64,000 bases of DNA from Castellaniella sp049671645 (GTDB taxonomy: Bacteria > Pseudomonadota > Gammaproteobacteria > Burkholderiales > Burkholderiaceae_B), in assembly GCF_049671645.1 (NCBI RefSeq), contig NZ_JBATVG010000002.1, forward strand, positions 15,749-79,748, written 5' to 3'. Under the pieces are notes generated by a model. That model did no database searches, was not told where the DNA came from, and saw nothing but the letters and a program-made list of their open reading frames with translations. Positions within the stretch are counted from its first letter, which is position 1, and every line of letters starts with the position of its first letter. The position numbers and the translations under genes are program-made. This document shows positions 8,084 through 14,905 of the stretch, one piece after another.

Positions 8084-10273
8084 ATGGATCTCAATCCCAG
8101 CCAGCACGAAGCCGTGCGTTATTTGAATGGCCCCTGCCTGGTGCTGGCGGGCGCCGGCAGCGGAAAAACACGCGTGATCACGCGGAAAATGGCCTACCTG
8201 CTGCGGGAATGCGGCTACCAGGCCCGTCATGTGGTGGCGCTGACCTTCACCAACAAGGCCGCGCGGGAAATGAACGAACGGGTCCGCACCCTGGTGGAAG
8301 CGCGGTTGTTGCGCGGTCTGACGGTCGGCACCTTCCATTCCCTGGGCTTGCGGTTCTTGCGCGAGGAATACACCGGCCTGGGGCTCAAGCGCGGCTTTTC
8401 CATCCTGGATGCCACCGATGCCCAGGGCATCATCCAGGAACTGCTGGCCACCACGGACCGCGCCCGTCTGCGGGCCGTCCAGCAGACGATTTCCCTGTGG
8501 AAGAATGCCCAGCTGGACCCGGATGGCGCATCCCGGGTGGCTCAGGGGCCGGACGAGGCGGAAGCCGTTCGCGTCTATCGCAGCTACGAGGCCACGCTGC
8601 GGGCCTACCAATCGGTCGATTTCGACGATCTGATTCTCTTGCCGGCGCGGTTGCTGCAGGATGACATGTCCGTGCGGCAGCGCTGGCAGGCGCGGGTGCA
8701 GTATCTGCTGGTGGATGAATACCAGGACACCAATGCCTGCCAGTATCAGCTGGTGAGGCTGCTGTGCGGCGACCGGGCCATGCTCACGGCGGTGGGCGAC
8801 GACGATCAGGCCATCTATGCCTGGCGCGGCGCCACGGTCGAGAATCTGGCGCAACTGGAACGCGACTACCCGCAGCTGCGGGTCATCAAACTGGAACAGA
8901 ACTATCGGTCGGTGCAGCGCATCCTGCAGGCAGCCAACCAGGTGATCAGCCATAATCCCAAGACCTTCGACAAGACGCTGTGGTCCGATCTGGGGGTGGG
9001 CGATCCCATCGGCGTCACCCCGATGGACTCGGATCTGATCGAGGCGGAATCCATCGCCATGCGCTTGTCGGCGTCCCGGTTCGAACGCCAGGCGCAATGG
9101 AAGGATTTCGCCATCCTGTATCGGGGCAACCATCAGGCCAGGGTCATGGAACAGGCGCTGCGCACCCTGCGCATTCCCTATACCGTGTCCGGCGGCCAGA
9201 GTTTTTTCGATAAGGCGGAAATCCGCGATGTGCTGGCCTGGTTGCGGCTGATCGCCAATGAAGATGAAGACCCTGCCTTCATCCGGGCGGCGACGACACC
9301 CCGGCGGGGGATCGGCCAGAATACCTTGCAAGCCCTGGGCGCCGAGGCGGCGCGGCAGGGGGTGTCCCTGTTCACCGTCGCGGTCGGCGTGACAGAGGCG
9401 ATCCTGCCCGCGGCCCGCCAGCGGGATGCCGTACAGGGATTCGTCCATCTGATCCAGCACTTTCAGGGCCGGGCCGCCCGGCGCGGCGGGGCGGTGCCGC
9501 CCTTGCCGGGGGCGTCGGCGCAGGGCGACCTGCTGGCATTCGATCCGGATCCGGCGCCTGGCGGGGCGGATGGCGACGGGGCCTCGCCCGGGCCCGATGC
9601 TTCACCGGCAGCGCCCGCCGGCCTGGCCGGCGCGGCGGTGGGCATCGATGGCTTGCGCGAAGACAACGCCGCCCGGGTGCTCGACGACCTGCTGGCCGCC
9701 ATGGGTTATGAACGCCATCTCTACGACACGCTCGACGAGCGCCAGGCCCAGACGCGCTGGACCAATGTGCTGGAATTGCTGGAATGGCTCAAGCGCAAGG
9801 CCGACGAAGACGACATGACGCTGTTGGAACTGGTGCAGCACGTGGCGCTGGTCACCATGCTGGAGCGATCGGATGACGAGGAGCCGGATGCGGTCAAGCT
9901 GTCTACCCTGCATGCGTCCAAGGGCCTGGAATTCCCGCATGTGTACCTGATCGGGGTAGAGGAAGGCCTGCTGCCGCATCGCGGCGGTGATGGCGAGGGC
10001 GACGTCAGCGAAGCGGCGATGGCGGCCCGGGTGCGCCGCATCCAGGAAGAGCGCCGTCTGATGTACGTCGGCATCACCCGGGCCCAGCGCACCTTGCAGA
10101 TCAGTTGGTGCCGCAAGCGCCGGCGCGGGCGCGAAGACACCATGTGCGAGCCTTCGCGTTTCATTGCCGAGATGGGCCTGCAGGTGCAGGCGGATGGTTC
10201 TGCGCCGGGGGCATCCGACATGGACCCCGACCGGGCCTTGAGCAGCCTGAAGAATCTGCTCAGACGCCCATGA
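8084..10273 (+). CDS. rep: UvrD/Rep-family ATP-dependent DNA helicase
   Basis: A 729-residue superfamily 1 helicase; similarity along its length is to Rep rather than UvrD. Visible motifs are Walker A AGAGSGKTRVITRKMAYLL, TFTNKAAREM, LLVDEYQDTN, GDDDQAIYAWRGA, LEQNYRS, LHASKGLEFPHVYLIG and VGITRAQ. Rep helps forks pass proteins on DNA and assists PriA-dependent restart, which fits the one-base gap to priA. Unusually, about 60 residues of Ala/Gly/Pro/Asp-rich low-complexity sequence are inserted before the C-terminal domain 2B region (around residues 465-525), making it longer than E. coli Rep. ATG 8084 is used; upstream extension into priA is spurious. Confidence 0.93.
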   Translation: MDLNPSQHEAVRYLNGPCLVLAGAGSGKTRVITRKMAYLLRECGYQARHVVALTFTNKAAREMNERVRTLVEARLLRGLTVGTFHSLGLRFLREEYTGLGLKRGFSILDATDAQGIIQELLATTDRARLRAVQQTISLWKNAQLDPDGASRVAQGPDEAEAVRVYRSYEATLRAYQSVDFDDLILLPARLLQDDMSVRQRWQARVQYLLVDEYQDTNACQYQLVRLLCGDRAMLTAVGDDDQAIYAWRGATVENLAQLERDYPQLRVIKLEQNYRSVQRILQAANQVISHNPKTFDKTLWSDLGVGDPIGVTPMDSDLIEAESIAMRLSASRFERQAQWKDFAILYRGNHQARVMEQALRTLRIPYTVSGGQSFFDKAEIRDVLAWLRLIANEDEDPAFIRAATTPRRGIGQNTLQALGAEAARQGVSLFTVAVGVTEAILPAARQRDAVQGFVHLIQHFQGRAARRGGAVPPLPGASAQGDLLAFDPDPAPGGADGDGASPGPDASPAAPAGLAGAAVGIDGLREDNAARVLDDLLAAMGYERHLYDTLDERQAQTRWTNVLELLEWLKRKADEDDMTLLELVQHVALVTMLERSDDEEPDAVKLSTLHASKGLEFPHVYLIGVEEGLLPHRGGDGEGDVSEAAMAARVRRIQEERRLMYVGITRAQRTLQISWCRKRRRGREDTMCEPSRFIAEMGLQVQADGSAPGASDMDPDRALSSLKNLLRRP

Positions 10274-10306
10274 AAAACAGCCACACCGTCAAAGACGATG
10301 TGGCTG
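10273..10306 (-). terminator. Intrinsic terminator (convergent with rep)
   Basis: CAGCCACA (10278-10285) pairs with TGTGGCTG (10299-10306). On the minus strand the stem is followed by TTTTT, so it ends the small gene at 10360. It starts directly at the rep stop and may also stop rep transcripts. Confidence 0.75.
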
Positions 10307-10359
10307 TCGGGTGTTCCGGTGTGCTGGGGCCGTCGCCCGCAGGCGGGGCCCGACCCTGA

Positions 10360-10587
10360 TTACCAGGGCGTGCGGTTGTACAGCATGTTGCGGGCACGCG
10401 CCTCGGCCTGGGCATTGATGACGGCCACGATACCGCGACCCACTGCCTTGGCGCCTCGGCTCAGCGCGCGTCCCACGGTGCGCAGGCCCTTTTTCAGGGA
10501 CAGAGGTTGCGTTTCGTTCAGAAACGTATGGGCGTAGGCGCGTTCCAGCGCATCAGACATCAGGTTCGGGGTGTGAGCGTAGTTCAT
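10360..10587 (-). CDS. Small basic protein of unknown function (75 aa)
   Basis: A 75-residue product that I do not recognise as a named family. The C-terminal two thirds are basic and helix-prone (LKKGLRTVGRALSRGAKAVGRGIVAVINAQAEARAR), with no membrane anchor or cysteines. The start is well supported: CAGGAG lies six bases before the ATG. It forms its own unit, with a terminator downstream and a promoter region containing three copies or half-copies of an AGGGTNNACCCT dyad. That dense array implies regulated expression. It could be a nucleoid- or membrane-associated small protein; this is only a guess from composition. Confidence 0.7.
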   Translation of the reverse strand: MNYAHTPNLMSDALERAYAHTFLNETQPLSLKKGLRTVGRALSRGAKAVGRGIVAVINAQAEARARNMLYNRTPW

Positions 10588-10633
10588 AACTGACTCCTGT
10601 TTCAGAAGATTCAGACTTTCGATACGCTCAGTA

Positions 10634-10686
10634 TAGGGTAAACCCTAGGATAAAGCTAGGGGTAAACCCTAATGCCATCCCTAGGG
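10634..10686. promoter_or_regulatory. Cluster of AGGGT/ACCCT operator-like dyads
   Basis: TAGGGTAAACCCTA (10634-10647) is a 14-nt dyad, perfect except for the central AA. A second imperfect copy (AGGGGTAAACCCTA) spans 10658-10671 and a CCCTAGGG palindrome lies at 10679-10686. The first is 47 nt upstream of the small-gene start. The 12-nt core matches the site at 3685-3696 except for one central base. Confidence 0.55.
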
Positions 10687-10815
10687 TCAAAATTGTGCAT
10701 GGATGTGTGGTGAAAACCACGAAGCCGGTTCGCGGATCGCTGGGAGCGAAACGCCAGGGGCCGGGTCAGCATGTGCTGATCCGGCCCCCTGGGCGCCCCG
10801 ATTTTTGCCTGGCGC

Positions 10816-11547
10816 TCAGCCCTTGCGGGCGAAAAATCGCTGGAATGCCGCTTGAGCCTCGGCGCTTTTCAGGCGCTCGAAGAAGACGGCGGCTTCGGCA
10901 TCCAGCACCCGATGCACGGTGTCGCGCTCAGGCGCGCGCAGCAGCTGCTTGCTGGCGCGCACGGCCTGGACGGGTTGCGTGGCCAGAGCCTGGGCGCACG
11001 CGCGGGCGGCTGACAGCGGGTCGTCCTGGATGCCGCTGATCAACTGTCCGGCCAGGGCCTGATCGGCATCGAAGGGCTGGGCCTGCAGCAACCATTGCGC
11101 GGCGCGGCGGGGGCCCGCCAGCCGGGGCAGCAGAAAGCTGGATGCCCCTTCGGGGCACAGGCCCAGCGAGACGAAAGGCAGACGAAAGACCGCGCTGCGG
11201 TCGGCATAGGCGAAATCGCAATGGGCCAGCAGAGTCACGCCCACGCCCACCGCCTGCCCCTGGACGACGGCGATGACGGGCACGTTGACGCTGGCCAGCG
11301 TATGCAGGAACGCGATGGAGCCCACGTCGCTGCTGTCTTGCGGCATCTGGAACTCCGCCAGATCATTGCCGGCCGTGAAGTGGCCGCCCGCCCCATGCAG
11401 GATGACGGCGGCGCAGGCGGGATCTGCGTCGGCGGCCTGCAGCGCCCGGTCGATTTCGCGGTACATGGCGTCGGTCAGCGCGTTGCGCCGCTCCGGCCGG
11501 TCGATCAGGATCTCCAGGATGGCGCCGTTGCGAGTCTGGCGGATCAT
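10816..11547 (-). CDS. Enoyl-CoA hydratase/isomerase family protein
   Basis: A 243-residue crotonase-fold enzyme that would hydrate or isomerise an acyl-CoA double bond in the cytoplasm. The oxyanion-hole segment GAGGHFTAGNDL and the GQAVGVGVTLLAHCDFAYA region are clear. The second catalytic position in SLGLCPEGASS keeps a glutamate. Its ATG overlaps the stop of the upstream nitronate monooxygenase gene (ATGA) and a GGAG lies upstream, so the two are translationally coupled. The exact substrate is unknown. A PsrA-like fatty-acid operator in front of the operon supports a role in acyl-CoA catabolism. Confidence 0.88.
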   Translation of the reverse strand: MIRQTRNGAILEILIDRPERRNALTDAMYREIDRALQAADADPACAAVILHGAGGHFTAGNDLAEFQMPQDSSDVGSIAFLHTLASVNVPVIAVVQGQAVGVGVTLLAHCDFAYADRSAVFRLPFVSLGLCPEGASSFLLPRLAGPRRAAQWLLQAQPFDADQALAGQLISGIQDDPLSAARACAQALATQPVQAVRASKQLLRAPERDTVHRVLDAEAAVFFERLKSAEAQAAFQRFFARKG

Positions 11548-12521
11548 GAGCAGGTCTCCGTGATGAAACCGTCCCGCAGCGATTGGGCGGCCTGTTGGTA
11601 TTCGTCGCGCAGGCGGGCGACGATGTCGGCCGTGGGGCGCACGGCGTCGATGTTGCCCACCCCCTGTCCAGCCCCCCAGACGTCGCGCCAGGCCTTTTTG
11701 CTGTCGCTGCCGAAGTTCGTGCCCTGGGCTGCGGGGAGTTGGTCCGGGTCCAGACCGAGCTGGCGCACGCAGGGTTTCAGATAATTGCCGGGGATGCCGG
11801 TGAAGTAGGGGGTGTAGACGATATCTGCGGCGGCTGACTCGACGATCATCTGTTTGTACTCGGCTTGAGCGTTGGCCTCGGCGCTGGCGATGAAGCGTGT
11901 GCCGACATAGGCGAAATCCGCACCCATGGCGCGAGCGGCCAGGATGTCCTGCCCCCGGCTGATGGCGCCGGACAGGCAGATCGGTCCGTCGAATATCCGT
12001 CGGACCTCGCCCAGCAAGGCGAAGGGCGACAGGGTTCCGGCGTGGCCGCCGGCCCCGGCGCAGACCAGGATCAGGCCGTCCACCCCCGCGTCGATGGCCT
12101 TTTGCGCATGCCGCAAGGTCGTGACGTCGTGAAAGACCTTGCCGCCCCAGCCGTGCACGGCGTCCACCACCTGATTGGGAGCCCGCAGGCTGGTGATGAT
12201 GAGCGGCACGCGGTGCCGGGCGCAGGTTTCCAGGTCCGCCTGCAGCCGGTCGTTGGATTGGTGGATGATGTGGTTGATGGCGTAGGGCGGAATCGGCCGT
12301 TCGGGGTCGGCGGCCCGCAAGGCGGCCAGGCCGTCCTCGATCTGCGTCAGCCAGGCATCCAGCATTTCCTGTGGACGGGCGTTCAGGGCCGGCATGGACC
12401 CGATGATGCCGCTGGCGCATTGCGCGATCACGAGCTCCGGGTTGGACACGATGAACATGGGGGCGGCCATGACCGGCAGGGTCATGGTCTGGTGCAGCGA
12501 GGCCGCTAAGGGATGGTGCAT
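11544..12521 (-). CDS. Nitronate monooxygenase-family flavoprotein
   Basis: A 325-residue FMN-dependent TIM-barrel protein of the 2-nitropropane dioxygenase/nitronate monooxygenase family. Hallmarks are the N-terminal LPVMAAPMFIVSNPELV, the central loop LILVCAGAGGHAGTLSPFALL with the family histidine, and the phosphate-binding GADFAYVGTRFIAS. Such proteins oxidise alkyl nitronates or act as enoyl reductases in some pathways, and pairing with an enoyl-CoA hydratase is common. It is the first gene of the operon. A TCAAACGATTGTTTGA dyad lies just upstream at 12558-12577. Confidence 0.9.
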   Translation of the reverse strand: MHHPLAASLHQTMTLPVMAAPMFIVSNPELVIAQCASGIIGSMPALNARPQEMLDAWLTQIEDGLAALRAADPERPIPPYAINHIIHQSNDRLQADLETCARHRVPLIITSLRAPNQVVDAVHGWGGKVFHDVTTLRHAQKAIDAGVDGLILVCAGAGGHAGTLSPFALLGEVRRIFDGPICLSGAISRGQDILAARAMGADFAYVGTRFIASAEANAQAEYKQMIVESAAADIVYTPYFTGIPGNYLKPCVRQLGLDPDQLPAAQGTNFGSDSKKAWRDVWGAGQGVGNIDAVRPTADIVARLRDEYQQAAQSLRDGFITETCS

Positions 12522-12557
12522 GAGGAGTGTCTCCCGCAGAATAACGTGCCTATTCTA

Positions 12558-12577
12558 ATTCAAACGATTGTTTGAAT
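12558..12577. promoter_or_regulatory. CAAAC-N4-GTTTG dyad, PsrA/TetR-like operator
   Basis: ATTCAAAC and GTTTGAAT are perfect 8-nt inverted arms around GATT, 36 nt before the start codon of the nitronate monooxygenase gene. The core matches the published form of the PsrA box (CAAAC, 2-4 nt, GTTTG), bound by a TetR-type fatty-acid-responsive repressor. No TetR gene lies in the window. Confidence 0.6.
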
Positions 12578-12620
12578 CATGCGGGGTATCCCGGATACGC
12601 GACGCGCCCGCCTAGGCACG

Positions 12621-12654
12621 AAAAACCCCCGAGCCGGACCCGGCATCGGGGGTT
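12621..12654 (-). terminator. Intrinsic terminator of the cytochrome c gene
   Basis: AACCCCCGA (12624-12632) pairs with TCGGGGGTT (12646-12654) with a GC-rich loop. On the minus strand a TTTTT run follows. Confidence 0.85.
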
Positions 12655-12680
12655 GGGAACCAGGGATGACGCGCAGCCGC

Positions 12681-13595
12681 TTATTTGGCGGCGTCCACCA
12701 TGTACTGGATGGCGGCCTTCAGCTCGTCGTCGGTGGCTTGCGAGCCCCCGCGCGGCGGCATTGCGCCCACGCCGGAAATGGCTTTCTTCAGCATGGTGTC
12801 CAGGCCGGTCTTGATGAAGGGGTCCCAGGAGGCTTTGTCGCCGAATTTCGGCGCGCCGGCCACGCCCACCGAGTGGCAGGTGATGCAGACGGATTTGTAG
12901 AGCTTTTCGCCCACGGTATTGCCGGCGGAGGCTTGAGCAGCTTCAGCCTTCGGGGCGGCTTGTTGTTCTGCGGGTTTTTCAGCCGCCTTGGGGGCGGCGG
13001 CCTGAGCGGCCGGCTTTTGCTCGGCGGGCTTGGCAGCGGCGGCGGGCGCGGCCGCAGGGGCGGCCGCCTTGTCGCCGGCAGGTTCCTTGGGTTCCGGGAA
13101 GTCGGCGCCGGAATGGTTGGTCATGTAGGCCACGGCGCGGGCGACTTCGAAGTCATCCAGCGAGGAGTTGCCGCCTTTGGGCGGCATGGCGCCGATCCCG
13201 TGGATCGCGTTCTTGACCAGGTCTTCGAAGCCCTGTTTGATGAACGGCGCCCAGGCGTCCTTGTCGCCGAATTTCGGCGCCCCGGCCACGCCTGAGCCGT
13301 GACAGGCCACACAGGTGGACTGGAAGACCTGTTCGCCGGTCTTGAAGACTTTCGGCGCATTGGCGTCGACCAGCTTGAACCCGGCCACCGGCTGGATGCG
13401 CTTCGCGATGGCTTCTTCGGTCTGGCTGTTGGAGCCGTAGCCCGTGCGGATCGAGGATCCCACCAGATTGACCAGCAGAATAATGACCGAGATGGGAATG
13501 ACGAAGGCCAGCACGACCGTGATCAGCAGCTGTTTCGGTGTCTTGATGGGGCTTTCGTGCCCGTGCCCGTGTTCGGCGTGTTCTGGGAGACTCAT
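12681..13595 (-). CDS. Membrane-anchored dihaem cytochrome c (c5 type)
   Basis: A 304-residue protein with a histidine-rich cytoplasmic start, one transmembrane segment (about residues 22-46) and two periplasmic class I cytochrome domains. Haem motifs are CVACH (95-99) and CITCH (237-241); both domains carry GVAGAPKFGDK, a PFIKxG segment and a GAMPP(K/R)GG methionine-ligand loop. The two domains are so alike that an internal duplication is obvious. They are joined by an Ala/Pro/Lys-rich linker (about residues 170-225). It likely shuttles electrons in respiration. The ATG at 13595 has AGGAA upstream; the frame's upstream extension is not credible. Confidence 0.9.
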   Translation of the reverse strand: MSLPEHAEHGHGHESPIKTPKQLLITVVLAFVIPISVIILLVNLVGSSIRTGYGSNSQTEEAIAKRIQPVAGFKLVDANAPKVFKTGEQVFQSTCVACHGSGVAGAPKFGDKDAWAPFIKQGFEDLVKNAIHGIGAMPPKGGNSSLDDFEVARAVAYMTNHSGADFPEPKEPAGDKAAAPAAAPAAAAKPAEQKPAAQAAAPKAAEKPAEQQAAPKAEAAQASAGNTVGEKLYKSVCITCHSVGVAGAPKFGDKASWDPFIKTGLDTMLKKAISGVGAMPPRGGSQATDDELKAAIQYMVDAAK

Positions 13596-13743
13596 GATGG
13601 GTTCCTGGTCCTGGGATAGTGGAATGCGGCCGTTGGCCTGTCGCCGGTGTCGCCCGACTGTTTCTGTTACAGGCCTCAACCTTCGATTATAGCGACAGCC
13701 CCGGTACACTGCAGGGATAGGATAAACCCGCTACAATGTCGAG

Positions 13744-13770
13744 CCCGCGCATCGCAACGATACGCGCGGG
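13744..13770 (+). other. Stem-loop in the 5' leader of tRNA-Arg
   Basis: CCCGCGC (13744-13750) pairs with GCGCGGG (13764-13770), with an inner TCG/CGA extension. It lies between a TACAAT -10-like hexamer (13731-13736) and the tRNA, so it would be in the precursor leader. Confidence 0.35.
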
Positions 13771-13796
13771 TTCCGGCCGTGAGGCCGATGATCGCT

Positions 13797-13871
13797 GCGC
13801 CTGTAGTTCAATGGATAGAATAGGAGTTTCCGAAGCTTCTGATACAGGTTCGATTCCTGTCGGGCGCGCCA
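13797..13871 (+). tRNA. tRNA-Arg (anticodon CCG)
   Basis: A complete cloverleaf: acceptor GCGCCTG / CGGGCGC, D-stem GTTC/GAAT, anticodon stem GGAGT/GCTTC around the loop TTCCGAA (anticodon CCG), T-stem ACAGG/CCTGT with loop TTCGATT, discriminator G and an encoded CCA. It reads CGG arginine codons. The last four bases begin a 12-nt direct repeat (GCCAGTTTTCAG) found again at 14079. Confidence 0.95.
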
Positions 13872-13879
13872 GTTTTCAG
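13868..13879 (+). repeat. Direct repeat at tRNA-Arg 3' end, att-like copy 1
   Basis: GCCAGTTTTCAG covers the discriminator and CCA end of the tRNA plus eight bases. An identical copy occurs at 14079-14090. Repeats of a tRNA 3' end are typical of integrase-mediated insertion, but at 12 nt chance is not excluded. Confidence 0.4.
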
Positions 13880-14067
13880 GCTCTATCCCATCTGCGGATG
13901 AGTCCCTTCCATACGGTTGAAGATACCGTTCCGATCGCATCGGGCCAGGCCCCATGCGGTAAGCCTCGAAGCCCCTTGAATTGAAGTCGCATGCGCAGCT
14001 TGCGCGCGTTGCGGCTAATGCCGTTGTCGGGTCGCGTGCGTCGTCGCATAGCGGCGTCCTCACGGCA
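13880..14067. other. Gene-free stretch between tRNA-Arg and vapC
   Basis: No convincing gene, RNA or terminator is visible. The reading frame on the minus strand across this stretch and the tRNA is a common artefact. It lies between the two copies of GCCAGTTTTCAG and may be a remnant of an inserted element. Confidence 0.4.
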
Positions 14068-14469
14068 TCAATCGCTCTGCCAGTTTTCAGTATTCAGGCC
14101 TGATACGCGGTCGAATTCACGCACATTGCGGGTGACCAGACACAGCGTTCGGGCGCGTGCCTGGCCCGCGATCAGGACGTCGTAGGCCCCGATGGGTGTT
14201 CCTTGTCGAGCAAGTTGGGCGCGGATCTCGCCAGCGTAGCGGGCGTCTTCCTGGTCGAATTCCAGGACCTGGAACTGAAGGCTGTCGACGACGGCCAGGT
14301 TGTGCGTCACCCGTTGGCTGCGAAAGGCGCCGTAAAACAATTCGTGCATGACCAGCGACGATATGGCGACCTCTTCGGGATCGCATTTCCGTAAGCGTCG
14401 GCTGACAGGGCCGTGGGGCTCTTTCAGTACGGCAATGACCGCATTGGTATCAAGCAGGTACCGGATCAT
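14068..14469 (-). CDS. vapC: VapC-family PIN-domain ribonuclease toxin
   Basis: A 133-residue toxin that would cleave specific RNA (in studied cases initiator tRNA or rRNA). PIN acidic residues are visible: D7 in RYLLDTNAVI, E in SLVMHELFYG, D in GAYDVLIAGQA, and the C-terminal VTRNVREFDRV. The ATG at 14469 overlaps the antitoxin stop by ATGA, the standard VapBC arrangement. Its 3' end contains the second copy of GCCAGTTTTCAG, so the final codons (TENWQ) may derive from an attachment-site sequence. The region looks less GC-rich than the core genes around it. Confidence 0.9.
   Translation of the reverse strand: MIRYLLDTNAVIAVLKEPHGPVSRRLRKCDPEEVAISSLVMHELFYGAFRSQRVTHNLAVVDSLQFQVLEFDQEDARYAGEIRAQLARQGTPIGAYDVLIAGQARARTLCLVTRNVREFDRVSGLNTENWQSD
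14079..14090 (+). repeat. Direct repeat, att-like copy 2
   Basis: The second copy of GCCAGTTTTCAG, 211 nt from the copy at the tRNA-Arg end, inside the 3' end of vapC. Confidence 0.4.
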
Positions 14470-14714
14470 TTGAACAGGGTGTCCAGTTCGTCGCGGTGTT
14501 GGGGTGCTGGTTGCTTGGTGGCTTCGGCAATGAAGTCCTGGTCCGGTTTGTTCAGGTCGTCGAGCCACGACCAATTGTCGGGAATGGGTTCGATGATGAC
14601 TGCGGCGCCATGCTGCCGGATTCTGACCTGTGTGCTATCGAATCGAAATGCCTTTGGCAGGCGTATCGCCTGAGATCGTCCGGACCAGAAGAGTTTGACA
14701 ATGGTAGTGGACAT
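14466..14714 (-). CDS. vapB: VapB-family antitoxin (AbrB/MazE-type)
   Basis: An 82-residue antitoxin. The N-terminal SpoVT/AbrB swapped-hairpin DNA-binding domain is visible (TTIVKLFWSGRSQAIRLPKAFRFDSTQVRIRQHGAAVIIEP). The C-terminal tail (LDDLNKPDQDFIAEATKQ...) would wrap and neutralise VapC. It is first in the operon, with GGGAGG just before the ATG, and probably autoregulates by binding between its -10 and start. Some family members are called antitoxin VapB or MazE-like; the pairing with a PIN toxin settles the name. Confidence 0.9.
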   Translation of the reverse strand: MSTTIVKLFWSGRSQAIRLPKAFRFDSTQVRIRQHGAAVIIEPIPDNWSWLDDLNKPDQDFIAEATKQPAPQHRDELDTLFK

Positions 14715-14731
14715 GGAGGCCTCCCATTGAA

Positions 14732-14753
14732 TGTCATATCACAATGTATTATA
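14732..14753 (-). promoter_or_regulatory. vapBC promoter -10 and pseudo-palindrome
   Basis: A perfect TATAAT on the minus strand (complement of 14748-14753) lies 33 nt upstream of the vapB start. Between them TGTCATATCACA (14732-14743) is a near-palindrome, a likely site for VapB/VapBC autorepression. No good -35 is visible. Confidence 0.5.
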
Positions 14754-14905
14754 CCTTTTTACCTAAAGCAGCCCGCTTAAGACGGATTCGGTGCTTGGCG
14801 GTGTGCCTGGGTTCGAGGTTCGGTGCCTGGCACAGGTTGCAGCAGTGCTTTGAATGTGTCCACTCCGGCTGGGCTGAAACGTCACATCGAAGGGTGCGCC
14901 GTGAG

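Noticed and set aside
5842..8094. 750-codon frame opposite priA
   Set aside because: GC-rich antisense frame of an intact priA; its translation is Gln/His/Arg-rich with no domains.
13731..14063. 110-codon frame on the minus strand across tRNA-Arg
   Set aside because: It is the antisense of a tRNA gene plus intergenic DNA; the phrase RARQESNLYQKLRKLLFYPLNYRR is a well-known kind of tRNA-antisense artefact.
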